From Paenibacillus illinoisensis NBRC 15959 (GTDB lineage: Bacteria; Bacillota; Bacilli; Paenibacillales; Paenibacillaceae): 64,000 nucleotides of DNA. The DNA lies in contig NZ_BIME01000001.1 in assembly GCF_004000925.1 (NCBI RefSeq), forward strand, positions 434,001-498,000, given 5' to 3'. Under the pieces are notes generated by a model, which saw only the letters and a list, made by a program, of their open reading frames with translations, searched no databases and was not told the origin of the DNA. Every line of letters begins with the position of its first letter. Within the stretch, counting starts at the first letter, position 1. Made by a program: the position numbers and the translations under genes. This document shows positions 43,245 through 53,795 of the stretch, piece after piece.

Positions 43245-43961
43245 TTATACAAACTCTACGTTGTGGTACACTTGCTGAACATCTTCAAGGTCTTCCAGGG
43301 CATCAATCAATTTTTCGAATTGAGCCTGTGCATCCTCGGGAAGTTCAATATGATTTTGTGCCAGCATGGTCAGCTCGGCTACAGTGAACTCGGTAACACC
43401 AGCAGCTTTGAAAGCTTCCTGTACGGCATGGAATTGGTCTGGCTCCGCGTATACGATCACGGCTTCATCCTCATCCACGATATCCCGCACATCAACGTCT
43501 GCTTCGAGCAGGATTTCCAGCACTTCTTCAGCGTTTTTGCCTTCTACTCCGATGACCGCAGTTGGATCAAACATGTAAGCAACCGAACCGCTGACACCCA
43601 TGTTCCCGCCGTTTTTGTTGAACGCGGAGCGAACTTCAGGCGCAGTCCGGTTCACATTGTTGGTGAGTGCATCCACGATGACCATCGCACCATTCGGTCC
43701 GAAGCCTTCATAACGCAGCTCTTCATAGTTCTCGTCCCCGCTGCCTTTGGCCTTTTCCATCGCACGATCGATAATCGCTTTTGGTACATTATACGTTTTC
43801 GCACGTTCCAGCACGACTTTCAGCGCGCGGTTTGCCTCCGGGTCTGGTTCACCCTTCTTGGCAGCTACATAAATCTCAACGCCGAACTTGGCATAAACCC
43901 GGCTTGTATTTGCATCTTTTGAAGCTTTTTTTTCCTTAATATTATTCCACTTACGACCCAT
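43245..43961 (-). CDS. YebC/PmpR-family regulator (YeeN/YeeI type)
   Basis: A 238-residue member of the YebC family (B. subtilis YeeI, E. coli YeeN type). Characteristic stretches are [90 protein letters not shown] and GSVAYMF. Family members act as transcription regulators or as ribosome-associated factors that relieve proline stalling. ATG 43961 is chosen because GAGCGGA precedes it and the family starts MGRKW/MGRQW. Monocistronic. Confidence 0.93.
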   Translation of the reverse strand: MGRKWNNIKEKKASKDANTSRVYAKFGVEIYVAAKKGEPDPEANRALKVVLERAKTYNVPKAIIDRAMEKAKGSGDENYEELRYEGFGPNGAMVIVDALTNNVNRTAPEVRSAFNKNGGNMGVSGSVAYMFDPTAVIGVEGKNAEEVLEILLEADVDVRDIVDEDEAVIVYAEPDQFHAVQEAFKAAGVTEFTVAELTMLAQNHIELPEDAQAQFEKLIDALEDLEDVQQVYHNVEFV

Positions 43962-44205
43962 ATCGTTTCCGCTCACTTTCAACATGTAATCTGCATTCTA
44001 CCTAGTTATTATATCTTGTTGAGACTGCTTCAACAAGTTCAGTATGACGAAATAATGGTAATGTTTCATAGCAAACGGTCGTCAGATGCAGCCTGAAACA
44101 TCATTTGACCTTTCATTAACCTTCTCGCTATCACCCAAATATGCTTCAGTTCCTATAGTATGACGAGCCTCGCCGAATACCAGTTCAATCAACGAATCTA
44201 GCACA

Positions 44206-44231
44206 AAGAGCATTCCCACAGGAATGCTCTT
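44206..44231 (-). terminator. Terminator of sulfite reductase operon
   Basis: AAGAGCATTCC-tgtg-GGAATGCTCTT on the minus strand, 20-45 bp past the hemoprotein stop; the T tract is short (TTTG). Confidence 0.75.
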
Positions 44232-44249
44232 CTAACGAACGCAATTCAA

Positions 44250-45971
44250 TCAGGCATGAAACTGCTGGCCGTCCAGCACTTCAGGCACATAACCGGCACG
44301 AATAACAAAATCACCGAAATGTTCCCCTTCATGACGTTCTCTCGCATACTGATGCACCATTGGAGTCAACGTATCCAGAATCTCTGCTTCACCAATATTT
44401 TCTTTATAAAGCTTGTTCAGACGATGACCCGTAAAGCTGCCACCCAGATACATATTGTATTTGCCCGGAGCCTTCCCAATAAACGAAATCTCGGCGAGCA
44501 TTGGACGTGCACACCCGTTAGGGCATCCCGTCATGCGAATGACGATCTCTTCGTCTCTCAGCCCTGCTTCATCCAGAACTGGTTCCAGCTTGTCGATCAG
44601 GGACGGCAGGTAGCGCTCGGACTCTGCCATGGCAAGACCACAGGTTGGCAGTGCCACACACGCCATGGAGCTTCGGCGCAGTGCAGAATAATGAGCACCA
44701 TCCGTAAGATTATACTGCTGAATCAGCGCTTCGATTTTTTTCTTCTTCTGACTGCTGATGTCCCCGATAATCAGGTTTTGGTTGGCTGTCAGCCGGAAAT
44801 CGCCACTATGAATCTTGGCAATTTCGCGCAATCCCGTCATAAGCGGATATCCGTCGATATCTTTTACCCGTCCGTTTTGGATAAACAACGTATAATGCCA
44901 TCTGCCATTGCTGCCTTTGACCCAGCCGTAACGATCTCCGTTATGATCAAAATGGTAAGCACGTGCTGCTTCCAAGCTCCAGCCCAGGCGGTTTGTCAAT
45001 TCCTCCACGAACCAGGCGAGCCCGCGGTCATCGATGGTATATTTGAAGCGTGCATGCTTCCGTACTGCACGATCTCCATAGTCCCGCTGAATCGTGACCG
45101 TTTTCTCCGCAACATCAATCATTTGCTCCGGTGTGCAGAAGCCGATGACTTTGGACACTTGTGGATACGTCTTCGGATCACCATGCGACATCCCCATTCC
45201 GCCGCCTACCGACACGTTGAATCCCTGAAGCTTGCCGTTCTCGACGATGGCGATAAACCCGAGATCCTGGGAAAACACATCGACATCATTCGATGGAGGA
45301 ACCGCAATCCCAATCTTGAACTTCCGCGGCAGATATACTTTGCCGTAGATAGGTTCCACTTCCTCGTCACTCGCTCCGGTATCGATCACTTTCTCCCCAT
45401 CCAGCCACAACTCATGATATGCCCGAGTACGCGGATCCAGGTGGTTACTCACCTGACAAGCCCACTCATATACTTCTGCGTGCACATCGGACTGATTCGG
45501 GTTCGGATTACACATCACGTTCCGGTTCACATCTCCACACGCCGCAAGTGTGCTCAGCAGGGAATCGTTCACTTCACGAATCGTGTTTTTGAGGTCCCAT
45601 TTCAATACACCATGAAGCTGGAAAGACTGACGTGTAGTCAAACGAATGGTTCCGTTCGCATATTTATGGGCGACTCGGTCCATCATGAGCCATTGCTCAG
45701 GAGTTACAATTCCGCCCGAAGCTCGTACACGCAGCATGAACTGGTAAGCAGGCTCAAGCTTCGACTTGTTTCGTTCGTTGCGCAGATCACGGTCATCCTG
45801 CATATAGCTTCCGTGATGCTTCATCAACCGGTTGTCATCCTCCGGAATCGAACCGCTAATGCGGTCCGCCAGCGTTTCAGTGAGACTGCCGCGCAAGTAA
45901 TCACTTTTGATCTTTATATCTTCCACATCACTATTTGCGCGCTGTGGATTCAGTAAGTTATTATAAGCCAT
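44250..45971 (-). CDS. cysI: NADPH sulfite reductase, hemoprotein (beta) subunit
   Basis: A 573-residue siroheme/4Fe-4S enzyme reducing sulfite to sulfide with six electrons. Two ferredoxin-like repeats are present; the substrate-binding region includes [35 protein letters not shown]. The cluster Cys residues lie in [19 protein letters not shown] and [20 protein letters not shown] 45971 ([10 protein letters not shown]) is preferred because GAGAGGAG precedes it; the frame opens 12 codons earlier. It lies 50 bp downstream of cysJ in the usual cysJI order, so the two subunits are co-expressed. Confidence 0.95.
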   Translation of the reverse strand: MAYNNLLNPQRANSDVEDIKIKSDYLRGSLTETLADRISGSIPEDDNRLMKHHGSYMQDDRDLRNERNKSKLEPAYQFMLRVRASGGIVTPEQWLMMDRVAHKYANGTIRLTTRQSFQLHGVLKWDLKNTIREVNDSLLSTLAACGDVNRNVMCNPNPNQSDVHAEVYEWACQVSNHLDPRTRAYHELWLDGEKVIDTGASDEEVEPIYGKVYLPRKFKIGIAVPPSNDVDVFSQDLGFIAIVENGKLQGFNVSVGGGMGMSHGDPKTYPQVSKVIGFCTPEQMIDVAEKTVTIQRDYGDRAVRKHARFKYTIDDRGLAWFVEELTNRLGWSLEAARAYHFDHNGDRYGWVKGSNGRWHYTLFIQNGRVKDIDGYPLMTGLREIAKIHSGDFRLTANQNLIIGDISSQKKKKIEALIQQYNLTDGAHYSALRRSSMACVALPTCGLAMAESERYLPSLIDKLEPVLDEAGLRDEEIVIRMTGCPNGCARPMLAEISFIGKAPGKYNMYLGGSFTGHRLNKLYKENIGEAEILDTLTPMVHQYARERHEGEHFGDFVIRAGYVPEVLDGQQFHA

Positions 45972-46021
45972 GCTGCTTTCTCCTCTCGTCTCTGCGGGTG
46001 CCTTCATCCGATATTTCCGAA

Positions 46022-47860
46022 TTAATACACGTCCCGCTGATAACGTTTTTCCTGTTGCAACCTAGTCAGATACTCCGAGGCCTGCTCAGAAGTCAAACCG
46101 CCCTCTTGTTCAAGAATGGTAGCAAGTGCGCCATGAACATCATGCGCCATTTTCTTCTCATCACCGCACACATAGATAACTGCGCCTTCCTGAAGCCATT
46201 GATAAAGCTCTTTGCTATTCTCCAGCATCCGATGCTGAACATATACCTTATGCTCCGTATCCCGAGAGAAGGCCACATCCATCTTGGTGAGCACGCCGTC
46301 TTTGAGCCAGCGCTGCCATTCCGTTTGATATAGGAAATCCGTGAGGAAATGTTGATCCCCGTAAAACAACCACGTTTTGCCCTGTGCTCCCGTTTCTTCA
46401 CGCTCACCCAGGAACGATCTGAATGGGGCTACTCCTGTTCCAGGCCCAATCATGATGATTGGGGCATCCGGGTTCTCCGGCAATTTGAAGTTCGGATTAT
46501 GCTGAATGTACACGGGCAGGCTGTCACCTGCCTCAATCCGCTCTGCCAGATGAACTGAACAAACTCCATAACGTTCTCTTCCGCGCGCTTCGTAACGCAC
46601 CGTACGCACCGTAAGATGTACTTCATCCGGGAATGACTTCGAACTGCTGGCGATGGAATATAAACGTGCAGGGATTTTACGAAGAACGGCAACAAATTCT
46701 CCGGCGGGTATGCCCTTCAGATTATAATCCTGTACCAGATCCAGCAGATCGCAGCTGTTCATAACATTGCGGAACTCGGCATCATTTGCGAGCAAATCGG
46801 CAAGTCCACTGTCGGGACTTAGTTTTGCAAGCTCCTGGACCACAGGTTTGGTCACAGCGGTAATTTCGAAATAGCGCAGTAACGCTTCATATACCGATAC
46901 CTGCTCACCGGATTTGTTCACCGTTACACGTTCATCGGCATTCCATCCCATGGCTGCAATCAGCTCATATACCAGGCGAGGATGATTTTCCGGGAATACG
47001 CCCAGGCTGTCTCCCGGCTCGTAATCGAGATTGGAACCTTCCAGAGACAATTCGATATGACGAGTCTCCCGATCTGATCCCCTGCCGTTCAGATTAAGAT
47101 TCTCCAGCACTTCTGCCTTGAATGGATTGGTCCGATTGTATTCAGATTCCCCGCCACTCACCGCAGCGACAACAGCTTCGCTGGATAGGGTGCCCGCAGT
47201 CGCTGGCGTGCTGCTAAGGGAGGCCAGAACGTCATTCATCCATTCCGCTGCCGCTTCGTCAAAATCAACGTCACAGTCTACACGAGGAACAATTGGAGTA
47301 CCACCAAGCTCCTGCAGACGCTGGTCGAAATCCTTGCCAGTTTGGCAGAAGAACTCATACGACGTATCTCCCAGCGCCAGCACGGAATATTTTAATCCAT
47401 CAAGCTTCGGAGCGCGTTTGCTGTTCAGGAACTCATGAAGCGGAATCGCATTATCCGGCGGCTCGCCTTCACCATGAGTACTGACAACAATGAGCAGATT
47501 CTCAATTTTTTTCAGTCCGTTCGGTTTGAAATCTCCCATTGATGATAACGTCACCTGAAGACCTTGCTCTTCCAATTTCTTAGCCAGCTTCTTGGATAAT
47601 CCGCTGGAATTCCCTGTTTGGGATCCGTAGAGTACCGTTACTTCCCGGGAAGCCGGGGGTACACTGACAGCCGATACCGCTTCCGCTTGTACATTTGATG
47701 CTGCACCTGTTCCGGCCGCTACTGCTGCGATCCCCTGAATAGCTGTTAAATATCCGCTAAGCCAAGTCTTTTGTGAATCGTTCAATGTAGGAATAAGACG
47801 GTTGAGCAGCTCAACCTGTTCCTGATTAAAAGGGCTGTTTGTCACTTGAAGTTCCACCAT
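46022..47860 (-). CDS. cysJ: NADPH sulfite reductase, flavoprotein (alpha) subunit
   Basis: A 612-residue diflavin reductase passing electrons from NADPH to CysI. A flavodoxin domain (about 80-225; [36 protein letters not shown]) is followed by an FAD domain ([21 protein letters not shown]) and an NADP domain ([47 protein letters not shown]). It ends RYQRDVY like other CysJ proteins. Start at 47860 by GAGGTGG spacing. A stretch reading TTAGTAGGAATT on the minus strand (47889-47900) resembles a CymR-type half site 30 bp upstream of the start; this is a weak suggestion of cysteine/sulfur control. Confidence 0.94.
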   Translation of the reverse strand: MVELQVTNSPFNQEQVELLNRLIPTLNDSQKTWLSGYLTAIQGIAAVAAGTGAASNVQAEAVSAVSVPPASREVTVLYGSQTGNSSGLSKKLAKKLEEQGLQVTLSSMGDFKPNGLKKIENLLIVVSTHGEGEPPDNAIPLHEFLNSKRAPKLDGLKYSVLALGDTSYEFFCQTGKDFDQRLQELGGTPIVPRVDCDVDFDEAAAEWMNDVLASLSSTPATAGTLSSEAVVAAVSGGESEYNRTNPFKAEVLENLNLNGRGSDRETRHIELSLEGSNLDYEPGDSLGVFPENHPRLVYELIAAMGWNADERVTVNKSGEQVSVYEALLRYFEITAVTKPVVQELAKLSPDSGLADLLANDAEFRNVMNSCDLLDLVQDYNLKGIPAGEFVAVLRKIPARLYSIASSSKSFPDEVHLTVRTVRYEARGRERYGVCSVHLAERIEAGDSLPVYIQHNPNFKLPENPDAPIIMIGPGTGVAPFRSFLGEREETGAQGKTWLFYGDQHFLTDFLYQTEWQRWLKDGVLTKMDVAFSRDTEHKVYVQHRMLENSKELYQWLQEGAVIYVCGDEKKMAHDVHGALATILEQEGGLTSEQASEYLTRLQQEKRYQRDVY

Positions 47861-48044
47861 TTGCCACCTCGCGCATTGCTTCAATTTTAATTCCTACTAA
47901 AATGATCAAATTTATTTCTACTCTCTAGAACCTAACACACCGGGTGTTGGGGGTCAATTTCAATCATTTTATAACATTTATCAGTTTCGCTGATAAAGGA
48001 ACAATATGTACGAACTCACTCCATCTATGGTCATGCAAAAAAGA

Positions 48045-48077
48045 CTTACTAAGACCTTCAATCCAGGTCTTAGTAAG
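48045..48077. terminator. Terminator of SLH-GH43 gene
   Basis: CTTACTAAGACCT pairs with AGGTCTTAGTAAG, flanked by A6 and T5 runs. It lies 33 bp past the stop codon on the minus strand. Confidence 0.88.
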
Positions 48078-48109
48078 CCTTTTTCTCCTACTTCGTTATA
48101 TTGTTTCCG

Positions 48110-51100
48110 TCAGTTAGGCCACACCAATTTGTCCATCATGGCGTACACAAGCGCAGCCGATTCAGCACGGGTCGCTTCGGCAAGCGGCTTGACCTCGTCG
48201 TTGTACCCGCTAACGATACCAAGATCCACTAAAATGGCCACACTGTCCCGGGCATATGAACGGATTGCAGAAGCATCGCGGAAGCGAGCAAGGCTATCCG
48301 TGGAAGCCGATTCAAGTTCGACCAGCCCTGCTACCTCCAGAGCTCTTACCGTTAGCGTCATCATTTCCTGACGGGTGATGGTGTCTTCAGGCTTAAAGCG
48401 CCCATCTCCCGTGCCGCCAGTAATGCCAAGCGAGCGAGCGGCATTAACTGCTTCGTAGTACGAAGCGTCAGAACTTACATCCGAGAACGGAATGCCAGGC
48501 GCGCCATTCAAGCCGAGTGCCATAGTCAGCCACTGCACGTATTGACCGCGCGTCATCTCCTGTTTCGGATGTAATTGACGTTCGCTGCCGTTTTCAGTTG
48601 CATCCATGACGCCGCGGACAGCCAGTGCCTCCAATGCATTCTTGGCCCATGGCACCTCGGCAATATCTGCGAATTCCTGCTGTACAGATACGGCTGCATA
48701 ATTTCCTGCTGCCGACGCTGCGGAGAATGCTACCTCCCTCTTCTCTTGATCGTAACGGCTTTGCGGCAACGGGGCTGCCACATGGTTCGCATTCCACGAG
48801 AACGCAACGATTCTATCTCGCTCTGCACCTTGCAGCGTTTGGTAAGGCAGGTGAAGATTCAGCTCATGTGTTTCTGGCCAAGCATCGCCATCCAAAACGA
48901 GTTCAAGGCGTACTCCATGCTTCGTTCCAAGTTGATCGGCGACTGTTTTGGGCAGCTCCATGCGGATGAATCGCACCTTAGCCAGTTCGTGGCCTGCCAA
49001 GTCTTCTGTTGACAGCGTCGCAGGAAGTTCTAGTGTTCCCAGTTCCGTAACGATATGGAACACACGCGATTCGCCTTGATCCGCCAATGCCGAGGCTGGC
49101 AGTGTCAATTCATAAGTGCTTGCCCCTGAGACTGGCTTCTGCCGAAGTTCGACCTGACGGAGGACTTTACCCGTAGAAGGTGCAGCTTGGAAGGCTTCTT
49201 GGATTACAGAAGCATCTACTTTCGTCTGCACGACCCCATCCTTATCTGCCACCCCTTGTAACTCAAGAATGGAACGATCCTTTTGTGGTTCAGGTTTTGG
49301 CGAAGAATTCCCTGGTGTTGGAGTACCAGACCCCGGTTGTCCTCCGGAATTGCTCGAGCCTCCGTTAGAATTTCCACCTGAACCATCGGAGCCGGATCCG
49401 CCCGGGGAAGGCGTATACGCTGGTACGTACACCGTTAACGGCTGGGTCAAGGCTTTGCTTTCATCCGAGGTTCGAGTAACCTCCAGTTCCAATCTCACCG
49501 CAGTTTCCTTGGATGGCGGCACGATTGTTCCATCGATTTGAATGACGGATGGTAACGAGCTTGCAGCGATCTTTACTATAAAGCCTTGCGGTACGACCGG
49601 TAGTTTTAACTGCTTGGCACCTGCAGAAGGCTCCTCCAAGGTTGTAATGCGTGCAGCCACATCAGCAGCGGTCTCTTCAGCGGTACGCACTAGATAAGCA
49701 GTAGATAAACCATGAATGGTACGCCCCGACGCGTCAAAGGCCTCCAATTTGTAATAGTAATCGGTGCCAAGACGCAGCCCGCTGTCGATGTATTCCCGCA
49801 GACTGCCGCTGTAAACGACATTATACTCACCCTGTTCCATGTTCGAACGGTAGAGCTTGTAGCTTGCCGCACCTAGCTGAGCATCCCAGCGAATCGAAGC
49901 ACTCGTTGCATCCGCTATTTCAGCATTCAGCCCGGCCGTGTTGTCCATCGGTGGAACTGCACCCGGCTTGGCGATCACGATCCAGCTAATCAACGGGTCC
50001 TGTGATGCCGTATTACGCACCGTCAGTTCAAGCTTATTCTCCGTAACCGCAATACCTGTATGAGCTCTGACATTAGCAGGCGTATACGTCACCGGACCCG
50101 TGTTATTGCCGTTAATCAGGAAGTTTGCTCTGCGGGACGTATTGGTCCACGGATCGTTAAATCCTGCGTACACATCATAAGTTCCATTCGGCACTTCAAA
50201 GGTGTAGGTGAGATCGCTGCCCTTGGGTGAATTGCTCACATTGCCGCCGTTCAAATAGCGTACGGTGGAGTAGATATCCCCGCCAGCTGAACCGGATGGT
50301 AGTGCATCCGCACTAACATAACCCCAGTTTCGTCCTTCCGCCGGCGCATACATCTGGTCCGCCGTTCTCGGATTGGCTAGCGAACCTTTCATATATGCAC
50401 CCATAAGCTTGTAATCACTCGTTTCGTAGCCGCCACTGTTCACGAAATAGAGCGCGTTCTCCGGTATGACATATACACGGACCGCCTGTTTCTTGTTGCC
50501 GTACTCCGGTGTCGTTACCTGCAGCGTAATCGGTCCCGGTTTGGCAAAATCCCCTGCAGTCATCGCCCGGTTATCCACCGTCCATACTGCTGGTGTTGGC
50601 ACAAGCGACCCTCCATCCCGCACATTAACCGTTGTTGGCAGAGAAGGCACTTTCCCCAGAGGCACGGCCTCAGGCAGCGGATCAGCGATGTCCACTTTGC
50701 CCATTGAATTCAGCAGATCCGGTCTCCAGCTGTCATACCATTTTATTGCGATGTCAGATCCAATGCCGAACTCAATCGGTAAGAACACATATTTTGCACC
50801 ATCATTCGAGAAGTTGCCCCCGTTCCACGTATCCCCCACGTAAATGAATTTCCCTTTTTCCGGGTCAACAGGAATGACCGATGTAGTCTGCGTGCCGAAT
50901 GCCTTGCCTGGATCAGGATCGCTCGGCAGCGTACGTATGAATGGATTCGTCATCGTGGACCATGGACCAAAAATGTTATCCGCCACAGTTACCTTGTTTT
51001 CGTTCGGGGACCATCCTGATGCACCGGAGGTCAAAATGTAATATTTGCCTTGATATTTGAACATGGCGGGTGCCTCGCGTTGTCCACCCGGGAATACTCT

Positions 51101-53308
51101 GACGTAATCAACGCCGTATTCCGCCTGATACGTAGCATCTCGCACTGGATTGCTTTTCTCATCCGTGAGACCTTGCTTATGCCAGCCTGTAACATCACTG
51201 TAATCTTCGTTCAGTTTGGAGATATACAGTGTCAGGTTTTCCTCGCTGGAGTAGATGAGATATCCGGTACCATCCTCGTCCTTGAACAAAGTCATGTCAC
51301 GCGCCATGCCCCGATCGCTTGGGAAGTAATCTTTCTCCCCTTCCGGGGCTCTATCCATCCGATAGCTCTTCTGGTAAACGAACGGTCCTGTAGGCGAATC
51401 GCTAATGGCATAACCCGCCTGCGCCTTTCCGTAATTAGCATTATCGTTGTAGGGATCCTTGTCTCCATCCATATGAGCCCACATGACGTACTTTTTCGTT
51501 TTGTCGTTATAGATGACCTTCGGTCGTTCAATGATCCGCCCTCTGCGGATATCCGCCCAGATGTCCACCTTGTCTTCACGTCCCACGTACAATTCGGAAA
51601 TTAACGGATCCGTTTCGAAATCATCCATGGATTGAATCATCGTGAGTGCCATGCCTTCATCCGTCCAGTTCAGCAGATCTGTCGATGAATACACACGGAT
51701 GCCAACGGCTGGCCATCCTCCCGTATGATATTCCCCATACCAGTAGTACTTTTCTGTCTGCTCATCGTAGAAAAAGCCAGCCCCATGTGCATCGATAGGC
51801 TTGCCATCCAGATCCGGCCATAACTGGCCCGGTGTAAAGCTCGTGCGAATTGTGGCAGCACTCAGCGGTGCAGATGCAGGAGAAGGAACGCCATCCACAG
51901 TTGCCTGAAGAATATAATAATATCCTGTGCCCATCGTCAGGCCGCTATCGTTAAACGTGTTAGCACTGCCGCTATAGACCTCCTGATACGTACCGCCTGC
52001 ACTGGTGGCCCTGGATACGGAATACGTCACTTCGGAACCGGGCAGTGCATTCCACCCCAGGGTAATCGACGTACTGGTTACGTCCGAAACGGTAAATTCA
52101 GCGGGGGAATCCATCAAATACGTTGTCACCTCTGCAGCTGTATATTCGGACTCTCCGGCGGCATTGTAAGCCGTTACCCGATAGCTGTAGCCTTGGCCGG
52201 ATGCAAGACCTTGATCCGTATAATTGAGTTCCTGGCCTTCGTACACCTGCTCATATTGCTCACTGCCCGCCTCAGAACGGACGATACGGTATCCGGTTGC
52301 CTTATCCACAGCTGGCCAAGACAATTTCACACTGGATGTATTCAGGGCCAGAGCCTTCAATTCTCCTGGAGCCTGCGGTGCGGTAGCTGCTGTCCGAACC
52401 TCAAGCGGTGCCGACCATAACGACTCCGTCATTCCCCCGTATTCGTAGGCGAGCTTGTAATAATAGACCGTATCGGTGATTAAACCATCGTCTACATAAC
52501 CCAGTGATTCGGTATCCGCCACCAGGGAATATCCCGCTTCAGGCGAGGTGGAACGATACAGGCGATAGCTGGTCGCACCTGCTGTCTCGGTCCATTGCAG
52601 CGAGACCGAGGATGACGTCTGCCTATCGGCTGAGAGCACAGCATCGTTTCCTGGCGGCGGCTCGGCGATGATTACGTCATCTGCATGAACGGATTGCCAG
52701 CGATTTCGTATGCCGATGCTGCCTGCACTGTATGTCGTATCGATCAGATCGAATACCAAGCGATTTGCTCCGTTTTCGACGATGTACCCGCGAATGGAAG
52801 GTCCTGACAGTACTATTTCCAGGGTATACCATGTGTGTTTGGCAAAAGAATAATCCACTGACTTTAAGGTTGTATCCGCTCCATTCACCCGCTTGGAGAA
52901 GACGAGTTTATTGGCTGGAACCTGCATTTGAAAATAATAAAAATTGCTCTTATCCTGAAACCGCGGCAGCATTCCCGGATATCCCTGACCATCTCCTGTG
53001 TAAAAGCGCATGGACACCGTCATGTCGGACATGATGTCGCCGGTGGAGATGATGCCTTCCCCGGTATCGCTCTGAAAAAGCGTCTGGTTCGATGCGTCTG
53101 TAGGATCTGAGCTTACCTCCCATAGACCTGAGCTTACGTTCCATGCGGGTGATTCCGAGAAATCCCCATCAGAAAAATCGTCCTGCAGCAGCGTCCCAGG
53201 CATGTTGTAAGCATCAGCATATGTCTTGCCTGGCAGCATCAAAGGTCCGGAAGATAACACGAGCGTAGCAGATAACATGAATATGAGCGGCTTTCTGATT
53301 TTATCCAA
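48110..53308 (-). CDS. Surface-anchored multidomain GH43 glycosidase with FN3 and SLH domains
   Basis: A 1732-residue secreted enzyme. Order: signal peptide (1-32); LamG-like sandwich (45-215); three FN3 domains (about 220-487); a GH43 catalytic domain (about 490-865); an Ig-like linker; a malectin/CBM-like domain (about 960-1110; YETSDYKLMGAYM...); an FN3 (about 1115-1190); a Gly/Ser/Pro-rich linker (about 1290-1330); and three SLH repeats at the C terminus (AEVPWAKNALEALAVRGVM, FSDVSSDASYYEAVNAARSLGITGG, FRDASAIRSYARDSVAILVDLGIVSGY). LWPDLDGKPIDAHGAGFFYD resembles GH43_24 exo-beta-1,3-galactanases; REAPAMFK gives the likely acid Glu near 745. TTG 53308 is the start because AAAGGAG precedes it by 9-10 bases. 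A perfect cre box lies 118 bp upstream. Confidence 0.9.
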   Translation of the reverse strand: MDKIRKPLIFMLSATLVLSSGPLMLPGKTYADAYNMPGTLLQDDFSDGDFSESPAWNVSSGLWEVSSDPTDASNQTLFQSDTGEGIISTGDIMSDMTVSMRFYTGDGQGYPGMLPRFQDKSNFYYFQMQVPANKLVFSKRVNGADTTLKSVDYSFAKHTWYTLEIVLSGPSIRGYIVENGANRLVFDLIDTTYSAGSIGIRNRWQSVHADDVIIAEPPPGNDAVLSADRQTSSSVSLQWTETAGATSYRLYRSTSPEAGYSLVADTESLGYVDDGLITDTVYYYKLAYEYGGMTESLWSAPLEVRTAATAPQAPGELKALALNTSSVKLSWPAVDKATGYRIVRSEAGSEQYEQVYEGQELNYTDQGLASGQGYSYRVTAYNAAGESEYTAAEVTTYLMDSPAEFTVSDVTSTSITLGWNALPGSEVTYSVSRATSAGGTYQEVYSGSANTFNDSGLTMGTGYYYILQATVDGVPSPASAPLSAATIRTSFTPGQLWPDLDGKPIDAHGAGFFYDEQTEKYYWYGEYHTGGWPAVGIRVYSSTDLLNWTDEGMALTMIQSMDDFETDPLISELYVGREDKVDIWADIRRGRIIERPKVIYNDKTKKYVMWAHMDGDKDPYNDNANYGKAQAGYAISDSPTGPFVYQKSYRMDRAPEGEKDYFPSDRGMARDMTLFKDEDGTGYLIYSSEENLTLYISKLNEDYSDVTGWHKQGLTDEKSNPVRDATYQAEYGVDYVRVFPGGQREAPAMFKYQGKYYILTSGASGWSPNENKVTVADNIFGPWSTMTNPFIRTLPSDPDPGKAFGTQTTSVIPVDPEKGKFIYVGDTWNGGNFSNDGAKYVFLPIEFGIGSDIAIKWYDSWRPDLLNSMGKVDIADPLPEAVPLGKVPSLPTTVNVRDGGSLVPTPAVWTVDNRAMTAGDFAKPGPITLQVTTPEYGNKKQAVRVYVIPENALYFVNSGGYETSDYKLMGAYMKGSLANPRTADQMYAPAEGRNWGYVSADALPSGSAGGDIYSTVRYLNGGNVSNSPKGSDLTYTFEVPNGTYDVYAGFNDPWTNTSRRANFLINGNNTGPVTYTPANVRAHTGIAVTENKLELTVRNTASQDPLISWIVIAKPGAVPPMDNTAGLNAEIADATSASIRWDAQLGAASYKLYRSNMEQGEYNVVYSGSLREYIDSGLRLGTDYYYKLEAFDASGRTIHGLSTAYLVRTAEETAADVAARITTLEEPSAGAKQLKLPVVPQGFIVKIAASSLPSVIQIDGTIVPPSKETAVRLELEVTRTSDESKALTQPLTVYVPAYTPSPGGSGSDGSGGNSNGGSSNSGGQPGSGTPTPGNSSPKPEPQKDRSILELQGVADKDGVVQTKVDASVIQEAFQAAPSTGKVLRQVELRQKPVSGASTYELTLPASALADQGESRVFHIVTELGTLELPATLSTEDLAGHELAKVRFIRMELPKTVADQLGTKHGVRLELVLDGDAWPETHELNLHLPYQTLQGAERDRIVAFSWNANHVAAPLPQSRYDQEKREVAFSAASAAGNYAAVSVQQEFADIAEVPWAKNALEALAVRGVMDATENGSERQLHPKQEMTRGQYVQWLTMALGLNGAPGIPFSDVSSDASYYEAVNAARSLGITGGTGDGRFKPEDTITRQEMMTLTVRALEVAGLVELESASTDSLARFRDASAIRSYARDSVAILVDLGIVSGYNDEVKPLAEATRAESAALVYAMMDKLVWPN

Positions 53309-53425
53309 TATCCATTCTCTCCTTTGCCTCGGAAAATGAAAGCACGGTCCTGATAACACGGTGCTGTTATTCGGCATTACCTGTGTATCCAGCGCGCGGT
53401 AAGGCGTTTCACCTCCTCCATTAAA

Positions 53426-53439
53426 TGAAATCGGTTTCA
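53426..53439. promoter_or_regulatory. cre box upstream of SLH-GH43 gene
   Basis: TGAAATCGGTTTCA matches the cre consensus TGWAANCGNTNWCA at all 14 positions. It is nearly palindromic. Confidence 0.72.
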
Positions 53440-53634
53440 TTGGAGGGCAAAAAAAGACCTGTCTCCCCTGCTAAGTGCAATGATCCCAATACGGATTACC
53501 GTGTCTTCTTTGCCCTAAGTAGTGAAACAGGTTGCTTATGTCATGTTAATGTAAGTGCTTTCTCGCATTATATTATCGCCTTATTGACGCTGTCAACCGC
53601 ATCACCACTCGAACATTTTTCGCAGAACCACGCA

Positions 53635-53685
53635 AAAAAACACGCATCCTGCCTGCTTCCGGAAGCAAAATACGTGTTCTTTATT
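53635..53685 (-). terminator. Terminator of ABC-F gene
   Basis: On the minus strand ACACGTAT...TTGCTTCCGGAAGCAGG...ATGCGTGT followed by TTTTTTTGCG. Confidence 0.82.
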
Positions 53686-53795
53686 ATTGGTTCGAGCTTG
53701 TTCGCAATTGTGCTCATTTGGCACCATTTAGCCGGGGCCAGAACGGATGTATTCTCTGATTACGACAAGTCTCATCTTTTCATTTCGACATCAAT

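Larger units (their letters stand above)
53309..53795. other. Intergenic region between SLH-GH43 gene and ABC-F gene
   Basis: About 490 bp. It holds the GH43 leader with a cre box at 53426-53439 inside a larger inverted repeat (CCTCCA / TGGAGG arms), and the ABC-F terminator at 53635-53685. A plus-strand open frame at 53425-53799 has no ribosome binding site or family likeness and is not called. Confidence 0.55.

Noticed and set aside
44062-44100. Inverted repeat TGTTTCA...TGAAACA upstream of yebC
   Set aside because: Arms are 25 bp apart with a loop that does not fold; likely chance.
44256-45956. 566-codon plus-strand open frame opposite cysI
   Set aside because: It is the antisense shadow of a highly conserved gene, has no ribosome binding site and no recognisable family features.
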